From assembly GCA_963853835.1 (NCBI GenBank), contig OY970822.1:45124404-45188403 (forward strand): 64,000 nucleotides of DNA. The letters are read 5' to 3'. The notes below the pieces were generated by a model. That model saw only the letters and a program-made list of their open reading frames with translations, ran no database searches and was not told the DNA's origin. The DNA is from Calendula officinalis (Eukaryota > Streptophyta > Magnoliopsida > Asterales > Asteraceae). This document shows positions 35,528 through 47,371 of this stretch, piece by piece. A program made the translations under genes and the position numbers. The stretch's first letter is position 1. Each line of letters opens with the position of its first letter.

Positions 35528-37671
35528 TAATATCTTAGAAGCTCAAATTACTTAGATACTAATTGTTAGAAATTTTTTTCTAATATAAGTATTTAAGAGT
35601 TTTTATGGAAAGCATAAAGTTCAAGGTACATTGAACTTATTTAAAACATCTTAAGTAATGGTTACTTATGATTGTATGTTTTAAAGTATTAGTATTAATA
35701 TAGTATGATTATATTGGATATAATCAAGATAGACTTTAAAGAGTTTTATTACAAGCCTTTCATACTTGTGATAAAGGAATTTAATGGGGTCATAATTCCC
35801 TAATAGGAATGATTGGATATTCATATAATCCAAGAAGAATAACTTAGACATTAAATGAACTCTTAAAAGGGTAGAACTATATGAAAGTATTTAAGAATTA
35901 AAGGTATTAATGCAAGTCTTTTATACTTGTAATAAATACAATATTTCATCAAGTCGTAATTCCTTAATAGGAATGATGGATATTTGAGAAATCCAAGAAA
36001 TGACTTTGGCATTAAATGAAGTTCTTAAAAGATACTAATACACTTAAGAGTTGGAAGTATCGTTTCAAGTGTCTTATACTTGTTAGATACGTTGATCAAT
36101 GAAAGTCATGATTCCCTAAATAGGAATGTTGGATATTCGCAAATCCAAAGGATGACTTTAATAATTGATTAATTCTTAAAGGATTAAACTATAAGTTTTG
36201 ACTGGGTCAAATTAATAGTTTAAGTAATGCTTATTTCCATAAAATTTAGTGGGAGCTACGACTAACGTATTCATTATAAGTACTAATGAATATAATAAGT
36301 TAGTAGGATATTAACAACAAGGTTTTACCAAGTCGTTTGCCAAAGAGTTAAGAGAAATAATTAATGATAATTAATTACATAATTGCAAACCTAATAGCGT
36401 GATAACAAGTCTTGTGATTAATTATTGCATATCTAATAGGTTATTCACACTCCAGTGGATAACATAATCATTTAAGGAAATTTCTTTAACTAGTAACAAG
36501 ATATCTACAAACCAAGTAACTAAATGAGGCTTTAGTTACAAGGTGAATTTTATGAATTCAAGAAACTAAGGAGTTGTTTCCAATACTTCTATGTTTACGG
36601 AATTGCATAAAAGGAAAGATTAGAATATGTTCTAGAATGTTGCAAGAACAAGATCTAGCAAAGACAAAAGTAATAGTGTGTTTCCAACACTTGTCTTATG
36701 TATTTAGTTTAACGGGAATGACTAGATCAGTGATAAAGTTACAAGTAAAATTGTAAAAGTCATTAAGTAATCAACACGAACTAAAGGAATAAGTAATGAT
36801 GCAGTAATAATTCTGTATCTATGTCCAGTGAGGAATATTACATGAGTTAGTATCATTGTTATTCAAGACTTTGTATGTTTTACAATATCAATGAATAAAA
36901 GTCTCTTTATTCAAAAGATATAATCTGTGACTACTCGTCTTGGTGGGAACCTTGATGGGACGTTAACGTAATCGCGGTATTTGGTGGAGATTCGAGTGTT
37001 CTCGAAGATAGCTACAACAAGTTTGTTGTGGACCAAATATCGGTGATATTCTGTTGGAGCCCGACGAATATTGGATTGACCACCGTGAAAATACTTCGTG
37101 GTTGAAAAGTTCAAAAGTATTGTTCACTAGGATTGTCCTTAAGCCCGAGGTATTTGGTTTGGGATACAATGACTAATGTACTTTGGTTCGTCTTAGACAA
37201 GCCTGAAATATGGTTGTCATACGAGGCCTTACTGGGTACAGAGGAAGTTGTATTTTGAATCAAAATATAACAAGATGGTAATTGCACCTCCTTTTTAGGA
37301 GAGATATTTATGGGTCCTTTGACATGATAAGAAAACTGGTAAGTGCATGGCCATGCCCAAACGAGCTGATTTGTTCTCTGTCGTTTATCACAATAGTTTG
37401 AATTAAGAAGTCATGAAATGATTCTGAATACGGGAGTTGATATTTTCTACCATGCTCGTATTCGTTATCACAAATATCGTACTACAAGGGATGAACCTAA
37501 CAACGTTGCCCAAGAAGTAGAGATAGGGTGTTCTTTACTAGGAGACGCTATTAAAGAGTTTTTTGAAACTATACCTGGGTTACATAAGCTGTTTTTATGG
37601 GGTTGGTTACCTACATGCCCATCTAGAATGCCACTGTAGCTCGTGTCATTAAGATAAAGGTTACGAACTTG
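35528..37671 (+). other. E1 3' interior (non-coding)
   Basis: It matches the E2 3' interior in the opposite orientation, including the three-copy block (35790, 35954, 36106) and the 'gaggttcccaccaagacgag' type region (about 36930-37110). Only chance frames are seen; there is no pol trace. Confidence 0.8.
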
Positions 37672-37685
37672 CACACGTGGGAGTC
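37672..37685 (+). other. E1 polypurine tract
   Basis: ACACGTGGGAGTC-type tract directly before the 3' LTR, like that of E2. Confidence 0.75.
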
Positions 37686-38758
37686 TATTGGAATTATGTG
37701 CACAGTTTGTCAACGTATGATGATACATCCATGCCTACGAAACACTTAAGGGGCACACCGGTGAGTGCATGTAGTACGAGCAAGATATGTAATGATACTA
37801 CGAAGAGGAATGATTCATAATAGTCATTATGAATCAGTTAAGTATTAAGTTAAGTTTAGCTTATTACCAGATTAGTTTAACTAACTAATTAATACAAGTA
37901 TTTGTACATTTACTAGTTTAGTAAATATACAATGTGTTAATTAAAGATTATCCATGATATGATTTAAACCTATTAAATCATATAGTAATTGGATAATATT
38001 ATTGTCTAATTAATTATTAAAGGCATAAAACACAAGTATATATATTTCGTGTATATCTATACCGAAATATATAAGTGTATAATACTAAGGCATTTCATAA
38101 TTAAGTGTGACAATAATAAACTAGTAAAACTATAAGCGATGAAAGTGTAAAAGGAAAGTTTAATTAAAGATCTAATCTTAATTAAACTAAAGGGTTCTAA
38201 GCGTAACTTATTTATGTATAAAAAAGAGGCTTAGGGTAACCCTTATTTGTTGCTTAACACCCCACGAAAATCATCCCCTCCCTCCCTCTCCTTGTTCGGC
38301 CGAATAGAGCCAAGAACACAAGTCTTCGTTCTTCGAATTTCGAAGAACAAGTTCATTGCTAAGATCAACTAGAAGGTCGCTCGATTTGTACATCATCAGT
38401 AGACTTTCTTAAGCAATCATCAAGGTATGTTTTGGGAAACCCTTTTCCCCTCTTCTCCTCTTGTTCGAATTCGACCAAAGAACCATAGGGTTCTTTGGTT
38501 GATGGTCGACGAACACACACAAGCAATGTGTGTGTTCGAGTTCTTCGAGTAAGGTTTCTTTCTTGTTAATCAAGTTTGATTTCCAAGTTCCTATAATCCT
38601 TTACGGTTTAAGGATTAAGTTCAAACTCAGTTCCGCTTTTATGGATTGAACTAGTTAGTTGGTTTAACCGGTCAAGAACACCATCATGTTCTTACCAGTA
38701 TAGTTCGAACCAAGTGACTAGGCGGTCGACCCAATGGGTTGAGCAGTGTTATGAAACC
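37686..38758 (+). repeat. E1 3' LTR (family A)
   Basis: About 1.07 kb. It starts TATTGGAATTATG (TGTTGG in relatives) and ends ATGAAACC. A TATA box (GTATAAAAAAG) lies near 38216. It has two hairpins: ACCAAAGAACC and its inverted copy (about 38474-38499), and CGAACACACAC...GTGTGTGTTCG (38510-38538). Confidence 0.88.
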
Positions 38759-39309
38759 TCATCTACATAAATTTGAACCGGTAGGATATCATCCTTGACT
38801 TTTCTTGTGAACAGAGTCTTGTCAATTGCTCTTCTTTTGAAGTTGTTCTTCAACAGATATGATGATAATGTATCATACCAAGCTCTTGGTGCATGATGAA
38901 GGCCATATAGAGCTTTGTCTAGTTTATACACATAATCATCATGTTCAGGATCTTCAAATCCTGGAGGTTGACATACATAAACTTCTTCTTCAATTTTCCC
39001 ATACAGGAAAGCACTTTTTACGTCCATTTGATAGACTTTGAATTTCTTGAATGAAGCATATGCCAAGAAAATCCTTATTGCTTCAATTCTTGCAACAGGA
39101 GCATATACTTCATCATAGTCTACACCTTCTTCTTGAGTGTAACCTTGTGCTACAAGTATGGCTTTATTCTTGATCACTATGCCTCTTTCATCCTTCTTGT
39201 TTCTGAAGATCCATCGTGTTCTAATGGCCCTTTTTTCCTTTTGGAAGAGGTACAAGTGTCCAAACAGCTTGTAATGTGAATTGAAGAAGTTCTTCTTGCA
39301 TAGCCTCAA
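38759..39309 (-). pseudogene. E0 reverse transcriptase, N-terminal half
   Basis: Minus-strand frame of 186 codons with the normal copia RT order: 'RAIRTRWIFRNKKDERG', 'AILVAQGYTQEEGVDYDEVY', the catalytic 'YQMDVKSAFLYG' with the first Asp, 'PPGFEDPEH', 'KALYGLHHAPRAWYDTL', and finally 'VQIYVDE', where the YVDD box is cut by E1. The other half is at 4220-5127. The upstream end (39310-39572) continues the polyprotein in other frames. Confidence 0.92.
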
Positions 39310-39572
39310 TCGAGTTTGAATCTTTCATAGCCTGTTGAATCTTTTTGGGTTCCTCTTGAGATAGAAAACATGCAAGCATACATTAATTAGAGATTAAACT
39401 TATATTGCAAATATTTGAAATTAAATTTGCTTCTTGTCTGCATATTTGAATTAACATCACTTAGAACTAGGTCTAAGGGATGATTCTTTTGAGCTCTTGA
39501 GTTGGAAACTTTGTCAACAACTATTTGACTATCAAGATTTGATTCATTGGATTCAGGAACTTGTGCATCAGT
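39310..39572 (-). pseudogene. E0 linker between integrase and RT (frameshifted)
   Basis: Remnants of the usual linker can be read in pieces ('ESNESNLDSQIVVDKVSNSR', then the 'CFLS'-type block), separated by an in-frame TAG at 39573-39575 and further frame changes. Confidence 0.6.
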
Positions 39573-40775
39573 CTAGTGTTCTTCTTGATTTTCTGAATTT
39601 TCTTGATTTTCTTCATTCATAATGTTGTCAGTAGTAACTTGATTTTCATTCAAGTCAGGTGTTTCGGAATTAGTACTGACATCAGTATTATTTGGTTCAT
39701 CATCATCATTTTGAGTCTCTGAGTTACTACAGGTGTCAGTAGTATCTTGTGAGTTCGAGTTATTACTGGCATCAGGATTGCTTGTGTTATCTGAGTTACT
39801 AATGTCCTCAGTATTAACTGTGCGATCAGTATTAACAAGGATATACTTCATAGTATCTTGACTTCCATTGAATGATGATGATCCTCCTTGTGGTGGTTGA
39901 TTGTCTGTTCCACCTGCATTGAAATCATAGCTAAAATCAAGAGATTTGGTTAGAGTGTCAATGTTAAATAACCAATCTGGACCATTTCCTTGTTCATTTA
40001 TTAAATTTTCATTGAAGGATACATCTACACTTTCTTCAATTATCCTCAGCCTCTTGTTGAATACTCTATATGCTTTGCTTTGAGTTGAGTATCCCACAAA
40101 GATTCCATCATCTGATTTGCAGTCAAACTTACCAATTTGTTCTCTTGTAATTAGAATTGTACAAGGACGGCCAAATGATTTTAAAATACATATTGAGGGT
40201 TTTCTTTTATTAAAAAGTTCATATGGTGTTTTAAAGTGTGGCTTAACTATCAATACTCTGTTTTGCACATAACAGGCAGTATTAACAGCTTCAGCCAAAA
40301 ATGTTATTAGTAATTTTGAGTCTGCCATCATGGATCTGGCTGCTTCAATGATTGTTCTATTTCTTCTTTCAGCTACACCATTTTTTTGTGGAGTTCTAGG
40401 AGAGATGTACTGCCTGTCAATACCTTTAAGATCACAAAAAGAGATTAGATTAGCATTTTTAAATTTTGTGCCATTATCACATCTAATGGCTTTCACTTTG
40501 AGATCTCTAGTGTTTTCCAGTTTGATTATCAGGTTCTTGATGATTTCACTTGTTTCATCTTTAGTCCTGAGAAAAAATACCCAAGTATATCTGGAAAAAT
40601 CATCAGTAATAACTAAGAAGTATTGTTTCTTTCCAATACTCATAACATTTGTAGGACCAAATAAGTCCATATGTAAGAGCTGCAAAGGATTAGAAATAGT
40701 ATTGATTGCTTTAGACTTATGAGAAGTCTTGTGTTGTTTACCTTTCAGGCATGCAACACAATGATGATCACACAC
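39573..40775 (-). pseudogene. E0 integrase core and C-terminus
   Basis: 400 open codons with the second half of the zinc-binding HHCC domain ('CVACLKGKQHKTSH', residues 6-19) and a full DD35E core: D37 ('HMDLFGPT'), D100 ('IRCDNGTKF') and E136 ('NGVAERRNR'). This is followed by the copia 'YELFNKRKPS' and 'GIFVGYS' blocks and a long Asn/Ser/Asp/Thr-rich tail. This protein would insert the cDNA into the nuclear genome. The HH half of the zinc domain lies in the frame of the upstream protease, so a frameshift near 40770 breaks the polyprotein. It ends at a TAG, with the linker continuing beyond. Confidence 0.92.
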
Positions 40776-41302
40776 GAATTCTTTTTAGGTAAACCAACTA
40801 CTAAATTCTTTTTGACTAAATTATTCATTGGTGTTTGCCTTGGATATAAAGCAGTTGATCTCATTTGGTGAAATGAGTTCTCCCCTATATCCAAGCAATA
40901 CACATTGTTTCTCCTTGGTGTTCTTAACACAACATATTTTTCATCTATAATAAAATTATGAGAAAGACTGATGCACTCTATATCTGTAAAAAAAATCTTG
41001 TTCTTCTTATCACATACTTGTGAGACACTAACCAGATTATATTTAAGCTCGGAAACATAAAATACATCATCAAATGTAATCTTACTATTTGATACTGTAC
41101 CTTTAGCAGTGATCCTACCTCCTTTTGGATTTTCACCAAAAGCAACATATCCACCTTCAAAGGACTTGAAATCTCTTAGAATTTGAAGATTTCCAGTCAT
41201 GTGTCTAGAGCATCCACTATCAGTATGCCATGTTCTTCCTTCTTCAGATATCTGGATACTCTGCACAAACAATAAATTAATTAGTTCATTTTGGAAACCC
41301 AA
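40745..41302 (-). pseudogene. E0 protease and integrase N-terminus
   Basis: 185 codons. The aspartic protease active site is 'DSGCSRHMTG' (D28-S29-G30), preceded by 'TWHT', and followed by 'YVAFGENPKGG', 'VFYVSELKYNLVSVSQ' and an integrase N-terminal part. The frame leaves the integrase just before its HHCC pair. The protease would cut Gag-Pol inside the particle. Upstream frame 41535-41281 leads into it. Confidence 0.9.
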
Positions 41303-43699
41303 GCTTGTTTTGTCTTGGGTTCATCCTTTGAAGAATAAGTTTTTCTAATCATCTGAACTGTTAATGCAGGTTTGGTTTTCAAGTTCTGGTTGTTACTGCT
41401 GTTTGGTGTTACTACTGATTTAGGTTTATACACCCAAGATTTGGCTTTTGAATGTTTTACCACTGAGGGACCAGTAGTATTTGGGTTGTAAGACTTTTTA
41501 GGATAATCAGTAGTATTGTAGTAGTTGTATCTCACTACATTGTACTTAGGCTTATGACCAGTAGTAATTTTTTGATGGTTTCTACTGATGTTTGAAAATT
41601 TTGAATATTATGAAAATTGATTTTTATTTCTATTATTTTCAAACTAATTACTTCTTTATGGGTTATCATGTCTGATATTTTGAACAAACCTTTGTGCATT
41701 TCTTCCAAATTTAGGGACATCAACATGTGGATTTTTAACAGTTTGTTTTAATTTGGATTCCTTTAATTTAAGGTCTTTCAATTTTAATTTGTTTTCTTTA
41801 AATTCCTTAAATTCTTCGCAGTTGATTGGATTGAAGTGACAATCCTTTGCTAAGTGATTAACTTTGTTGCAAATTAAACAAATTAATTTTGTTGTTTTAG
41901 CACTTTCAGGTTTTCTTTGTTCTTTCAATTGATTCAAGTTTCTTTGATTTCCCCTTCTTAAGATGGTATATTTTCAGCATTGTATTTAGGGGATTCTTGA
42001 CTCTTTGTGGTATGAAAACTTGTATCAGATGATTTAATGGTATTTTCTTCATTAGATGAATCCTCACTTGTTTCTGTTTGGTTTTCCAATTTTAATTCAT
42101 CTAATATTCTTTCTGAGCTAGATTTAAGTGGAGGAATAAAATTTGTTGGAGGAGGTACTGTATGATATCCAACTCCATGAACAACCTTTTCAGTAGTTTG
42201 ATTACTTGTTAATTCATCAATTATTTTAGAACTTCTTTCAAATTTTTTAATTGTGAGTTTATTTTGTTCTAATTCTAATTGACGTTCCTCTAACTTTGCT
42301 GTAGCTTCTTTAGCTTTTAATTCAGAATGCTCTTTATTATAAGTTGCTTGTAATAGTTCTTCTTGGCATTTTTGATCAGTTATTTTATAAATTTTTATTT
42401 GATTTTCTAAATCAGCTATGCAACCATTAAATTCAATTCTTCTATTTATGTTTAATATTAAATCATCTAAGATTTATGTATTAATATTTTCAAGTTCTTT
42501 ATATGCTTTAAGACATTTAAGAGTGCAGGATTTAGAATGTACCTCAGTATTTGGATCAGTGAAGGCCACGAGTGCTTGATTTTGGGCATGTTCTTCTGCT
42601 TGAAAGCTCCAATCATAACCTTGTCCTTTTTGAGATACAAGAGCAGTTGAGTTTGATGAACTGTTCTTGTTATAGTTTGATCTTTGATCTTTGCTAGGGC
42701 ATTTTCTAGCAAAGTGACCAAAATTATTGCAGTTATAGCATTTGACTTTGGTTTTGTCAAATCCAGCCCGTTCACCTTTGTTGAAGTTAAGATCTTTTCT
42801 TCCAGTTCTTTGAAGAAATCTTTTGGTCTTAAAGCTTAGCATAGCCATCTGCCACTTTATGTCCATCTCCTCCAAATCATCAGAATTGATTTGTTCCAAG
42901 TCTTCACTAATCAGTGCAGTGTGTACATGACTATTAAAGAAGGATTCTCTTGCCATATCTTCAGTTTCTTTATGCTTCCCAGTTGCATTATCCTGATTTG
43001 TACCTGTACTAGACAAAAAAGCAGCATTGTTGAAGGTAAACTAGGAGTTTTCTGACTTACCTCAGATTCAAATACTCGTAGATCATTGTAGAGTTCATCA
43101 AGCTCATTCTCTTCCAGTGCATCTCCTTATCTATATATCACAGTATACATAGACCATTCTTCTGCAAGAGATCTGAGAAACTTCCTGTTGACATCATCAT
43201 TGTCTGGTTTAACTCCAACTTGATTGAGTTCACCAATAAGTTTATTGAATCGATCAAAAACTTGTGACAAAGATTCATTCTTTTGTCCTTTGAAGTTCTC
43301 AAACTCTTGTTTCAGCACAGACTTCATGTTCCTTTTTGTACTTTTAGTGCCAACAAACCTTTTCTCCAGTGCCTGCGACAACTTTTTAGCATCATCATAT
43401 TCAACAGAGAGATGTTGATAGACATTTGGAATTTAGAGCAACAGAGTGCTTAATGCTTTCAGTTCAATTCCTCTGTCTTTCTTCTCTTTGTCACACTTGA
43501 GTTTGTCTGCTTCAGTTGATGAGCTAGTGATTTGAGTTTGTATGGTTTTGTTGCCTTCTTGTATAACTTCCCACATGGAATAATCAGTAATAAGCATGTA
43601 CTGCTTAATTCTGTTTTTCCACATCCCAAAGTTGTTGGGAGTGATAATTGGGATCTTGCTAGCCTGTGTGATTTCATTATTATCAGACATGATTAACAA
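41281..43699 (-). pseudogene. E0 gag and gag-pol linker (several frames)
   Basis: Starts near 43690 with 'SDNNEITQASKIPII' and 'NFGMWKNRIKQYML', the usual copia Gag opening. It continues in 43381-43127 ('LEKRFVGTKSTKRNMKSVLK') and in 43016-42474, which holds the Sirevirus-type 'DIKWQMAMLSFKTKRFLQRTG' and a CCHC knuckle (C93, C96, H101, C106 of that frame). A coiled-coil-like Lys/Glu/Leu-rich stretch follows with no long frame (42473-41940), then a second CCHC-like motif 'CLICNKVNHLAKDC' (41937-41656) and the linker 41535-41281. Long Gag with a second knuckle after a coiled coil is seen in Sirevirus relatives. Broken in at least four places. Confidence 0.85.
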
Positions 43700-43763
43700 T
43701 TTTGTTGTTTTGAAAGTATTGAAAACTTTTTGGTGTTCTTGATTCGTAGATCTAGAACCTTAA

Positions 43764-43776
43764 CGCTCTGATATCA
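43764..43776 (-). other. E0 primer-binding site
   Basis: TGATATCAGAGCG on the minus strand (initiator-Met type with one change), next to the LTR. Confidence 0.8.
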
Positions 43777-43778
43777 CT

Positions 43779-44270
43779 TGTCAGGATCGAATAATACATA
43801 ATTGTTATTAAATCACAGATCTACTCACAATGAGAGGTTACAGTGGATTAACACTATTGTGATTGATTAAGAACAATAAAAATGTATATAATATAAGAAT
43901 TATTAAGAATACAGTTTACACAAAAAGTTTCAATGTATATTAATTTGATCGATCAATACACACGTACGTTTATAATTCGTAAGGAACTATATATAATAAT
44001 CCTTGAAGCCTAAAACTTTACCCTAGTTATTCTATGACTATATTACAATCGAATTACAAAAAGATAAACATTCTTAACTAACTTTGCGAAGATCCCGGAC
44101 ACGATCAGCTCCACATATCATCATCAGTAATAAAAACCATCGTCAGTAGTAAATCCAAGATCAGTAGTATTCTTTGTAATTCTGCCCCATCAGTAGTAAG
44201 TCTTGTAGCAGCACCAAGACTTCACCAGTACCAACTACAGTATCAATATTAACTTGTTTATTTCCCAACA
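43779..44270 (-). repeat. E0 5' LTR (492 bp)
   Basis: TGTCAGGATCG...TTTCCCAACA on the + strand. On the minus strand TATA-like sequence is near 43987-43997, and three CAGTAGTA motifs lie between 44140 and 44200. No matching left LTR is in the window. Confidence 0.85.
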
Positions 44271-45616
44271 TCCACCTTAAAATTACTCTCCCTTGTATAA
44301 CTCTCGTGTAACATCCTTCTGTTATTCAAAAAAAAAATCTCAAAGCGATCACAATTTTTTTTAAACGGCAAATGATAACAACGGATGCCTACTCGCAATA
44401 TTCTAACGAACACCGGGGTTCTAGCTCCTATACAAGGCAAACTCAGCCCCCATATGGATTTTCTGAAAAAATCTCTCATATTTAGCAACACAAGAGGTGT
44501 ATTACAGATTCGAGCTTCCGATCTCACGCCTCATATGAAGGTAAAAGTCATGCATCAATTCAGCCAATCTAGATATCATTTAGCTCAGCGTTAGTCAAAT
44601 GACATAGCATATTTGGTGGTGATTTGGCGCAGTTATGGATTTAATGTCATTAAAACTCAATTGACGTGGGATTTTTTTTATATATTGTTAACGCTAGGTC
44701 AGTTTGACGTTAATGAAAGCAAAAGATTTTAAGGTCTCTAAAATAAATCCGCATACGCAAGCTAAATTAAGATTTAAGAGAACATCCCATCTGTAACGAT
44801 CGATGAGTGAAAAGACACTCAACTTTATTTTGTTAATCAAACGAATTCAAGTATTTTAACCATATAGTGAATATTGTTACCACTTCATCAAGTTCCACAT
44901 CATGTCCTTACAGCATGACACGACAGTGTCAGATTATTGTCATATGACATTTAATTTAATTAATTAAAATTAAAAGTCTGATACATTATATTAACAAATC
45001 TATAGTTTTAATACCTCAAATAAGAAAACTATCTAAACTTCAATACTCTTTAAACTTTTTTAACGATGGATCTCCACATTAGTCTTTTTTCCTAGCATAT
45101 ATATTGACGGATCTATAAAGTGTCCAAAAAGTTGTGTGACAAATTGTTTCTTGCAAATTGTTGTGTGACAAATTCAAACATCTCAAAAAGTTTAAAGCGA
45201 TCAATGGCGGCCCGTCCTAGCTAACTTGTTTCATGTGCGATCAAAATATATTAAATTCTGATGATTTCAATGTCGTTCAAATACGTCTATTTGTTTTACT
45301 CACACATTCCACAAAGTGGGTAGAAGTTAGAAATTTTCCTTGTACTTTTTAAGGAGTGTAACTAAAACTTATATATACCAACACTTTTTGCATGCCGTTA
45401 TAATAGTTTTTTTTTGCATAGGTAGTTGACTTTAACTTAATAGTCTGAAATTACTGAATGGAGGTCAGATTATTGCATGTGTGTGAAGTTGTACTACATG
45501 TTAAATTACGTAATTAATTAGTATGGAGAAATACTAAACGGTTCTACCACTTAGGGCCATAACTAAACTTGCCTAATAGTACGTTGAAATGAATTATATT
45601 CTAGAAAGTCCAAAGG
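44271..45616. other. Intergenic DNA right of E0
   Basis: AT-rich, no coding frame I can support. The part near 44380-44530 ('gaacaccggggttctagctcc') looks like a dispersed repeat but I cannot name it. Confidence 0.5.
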
Positions 45617-47371
45617 ATTTATTTAGTCCCAAGGGATAAATCCTAGTCATTAGATCAAGATGGACAAGATCAAATCTCCCACCTACAACCACCGTCGGCC
45701 GCCGCCTCCGGCCACCTCCGGCCGCCGGCCGCCGCCGCCGTCCGCCGCCGATCGCCGCCGTCCGCCGCCGTCCGCCGCCGTCCGCTGCCGGTGGCCGGCG
45801 GCCGGCGGCGGTGGTGGTGGTGGCTGACAATGAAGGTGTTGGTGCTAATGGGGGTGGTGGTGCTAATGGGGGTGGTGGTGGTATTGATGTATCGAAGCAC
45901 ATGTGCTTCACTAAAACACAGCATATTACTTCGAAGCACATGTGCTTCAGGTCACGAAACACATGTGCTTCAAGTCACTAAAAACATGAGTTTCTAACAC
46001 ACACAAGGGAGCATACGAAGCACATGTGCTTGACGTTATGAAGCACATGTGCTTGACGTTATGAAGCACATGCGCTTCACTACACGAAAAAAAAATCAAA
46101 ACAAGCGACGAACACATCATTATGAAGCACATGTGCTTCATAAAGCCAAGCACATGTGCTTCATAAAGCCAAGCACATGTGCTTCATAAAGCCATTGCTT
46201 CATAAAGCCACTGCTTCATAAAGCCACTGCTTCATAAAGCCAAGCACATGTGTTTTTGTTCCTGAACACATGTAACTTACAAGCAAGTCATTTGTGTTTG
46301 ACTCACGAAGCACATGTGCTTCACTACGCGGGAAAAAAAAAATAAAAACAAGTGACGAACACATCATTATGAAGCACATGTGCTTCATAAAGCCAAGCAC
46401 GTGTGTTTTTGTTCCTGAACACATATAACTTACAAGCAAGTCATTTGTGTTTGAATCACGAAGCACACGTGCTTGACGTTATAAAGCACATGTGCTTCAC
46501 TACACGGAAAACAAATCAAAACAAGTGACAAAGACATCATTATGAAGCACATGTGCTTCATAAAGCCAAGCACATGTGCTTCATAAAGCCAATGCTTCAT
46601 AAAGCCAAGCACATGTGTTTTTATTCCTGAACACATGTAACTTACAAACAAATCATTTGTGTTTGAATCACGAAGCACATGTGCTTGACGTTACGAAGCA
46701 CATGTGCTTCACTACACGGAAAAAAAATCAAAACAAGTGACGAACACATCATTATGAAGCACATGTGCTTCATAAAGCCAAGCACATGTGCTTCATAAAG
46801 CCAAGCACATGTGTTTTTGTTCCTGAACACATGTAACTTACAAGCAAGTCATTTGTGTTTGAATCACGAAGCACATGTGCTTGACGTTATGAAGCACATG
46901 TACTTCACTACACGGAAAAAAAATCAAAACAAGTGACGAACACATCATTATGAAGCACATGTGCTTCATAAAGCCAAGCACATGTGCTTCATAAAGCCAA
47001 TGCTTCATAAAGCCAAGCACGTGTGTTTTTGTTCTTGAACACATGTAACTTACAAACAAGTCATTTGTGTTTGAATCACGAAGCACATGTGCTTGACGTT
47101 ATGAAACACATTTGCTTCACTACACAGAAAAAAAATCAAAACAAGTCACGAAGCATATGTGCTTCCAGTCACGACTACCACCACCGGTCACCACCTCCGG
47201 CCGCCGTCCGCCGCCGCCGCCAGCCGCCGCCCATCGTCGGCGTCCGCCGCCGGCCGCCGCCGCCGGAGATGCACATGTGCTTGTAGTGGTGGTGGTGGTT
47301 TTGAATCTTGAGTTTGACCATTAATTTTTCTTGATCCAAAGGCTAATAAATGTCCCTTGAGACTAGATAAA
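45617..47371. mobile_element. TIR-like element with internal palindromic minisatellite
   Basis: Degenerate inverted ends of about 45-55 bp (left 'tttatttagtcccaaggg...', right copy ending near 47371 in opposite orientation, about 70% alike by eye) enclose two GC-rich CCG/CGG arms (about 45680-45835 and 47165-47300) and a central tandem array. No clear target duplication was found, so superfamily and exact limits are open. A Mutator-like non-autonomous element is one possibility. The frames inside it are products of the repeats. Confidence 0.55.
45891..47150. repeat. Tandem array rich in GAAGCACATGTGCTTC palindromes
   Basis: The core 46111-47150 has about five units of 170-250 bp, marked by 'acacatcattatgaagcac' at about 46111, 46359, 46531, 46743 and 46939. 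Each unit holds several copies of the perfect 16-bp palindrome GAAGCACATGTGCTTC or its variants, with 'cataaagcc' spacers and an A-rich 'cggaaaaaaaatcaaaac' part. Confidence 0.9.

Larger units (their letters stand above)
5128..38758 (+). mobile_element. E1: gag-only copia-type LTR element, itself host to E2 and E3
   Basis: The outer LTRs (5128-6056 and 37686-38758) belong to one family ('A'), the primer-binding site is TGGTATCAGAG at 6058, and a polypurine tract lies just before 37686. The own internal DNA of E1 is in three pieces: 6057-9653, a short piece at 19009-19104, and 35528-37685. The middle piece and third piece match the 3' interior of E2, which proves the order. The only coding trace is a short broken gag; no protease, integrase or RT is found. 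E1 sits in the RT gene of E0 with a short target duplication. Confidence 0.85.
2768..44270 (-). mobile_element. E0: Sirevirus-like Ty1/copia element, split by nested insertions
   Basis: Read on the minus strand the order is LTR (44270-43779), primer-binding site, gag with two zinc knuckles, protease, integrase, RT, then a 33.6-kb insertion (E1 with E2 and E3), then the rest of RT, RNase H and an env-like ORF. Pol order PR-IN-RT-RH is Ty1/copia. The downstream extra ORF and the Gag motif 'DIKWQMAML' are typical of the Sirevirus lineage. Many stops and frameshifts make it dead. The left LTR is not present; the + strand LTR ending at 2767 abuts its env-like region, so the rest of E0 probably lies left of the window. 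Coordinates include the nested insertions. Confidence 0.85.

Noticed and set aside
40330..40722. 130-codon + strand frame
   Set aside because: It is the complement of the integrase core, which has the full DD35E motif on the minus strand.
45594..47086. Long chain of minus-strand frames such as 'CSGTKTHVLGFMKHMCFIMM'
   Set aside because: They are translations of the palindromic tandem repeat; the Arg/Pro-rich ones come from the CCG arms. No start context or domain supports a protein.
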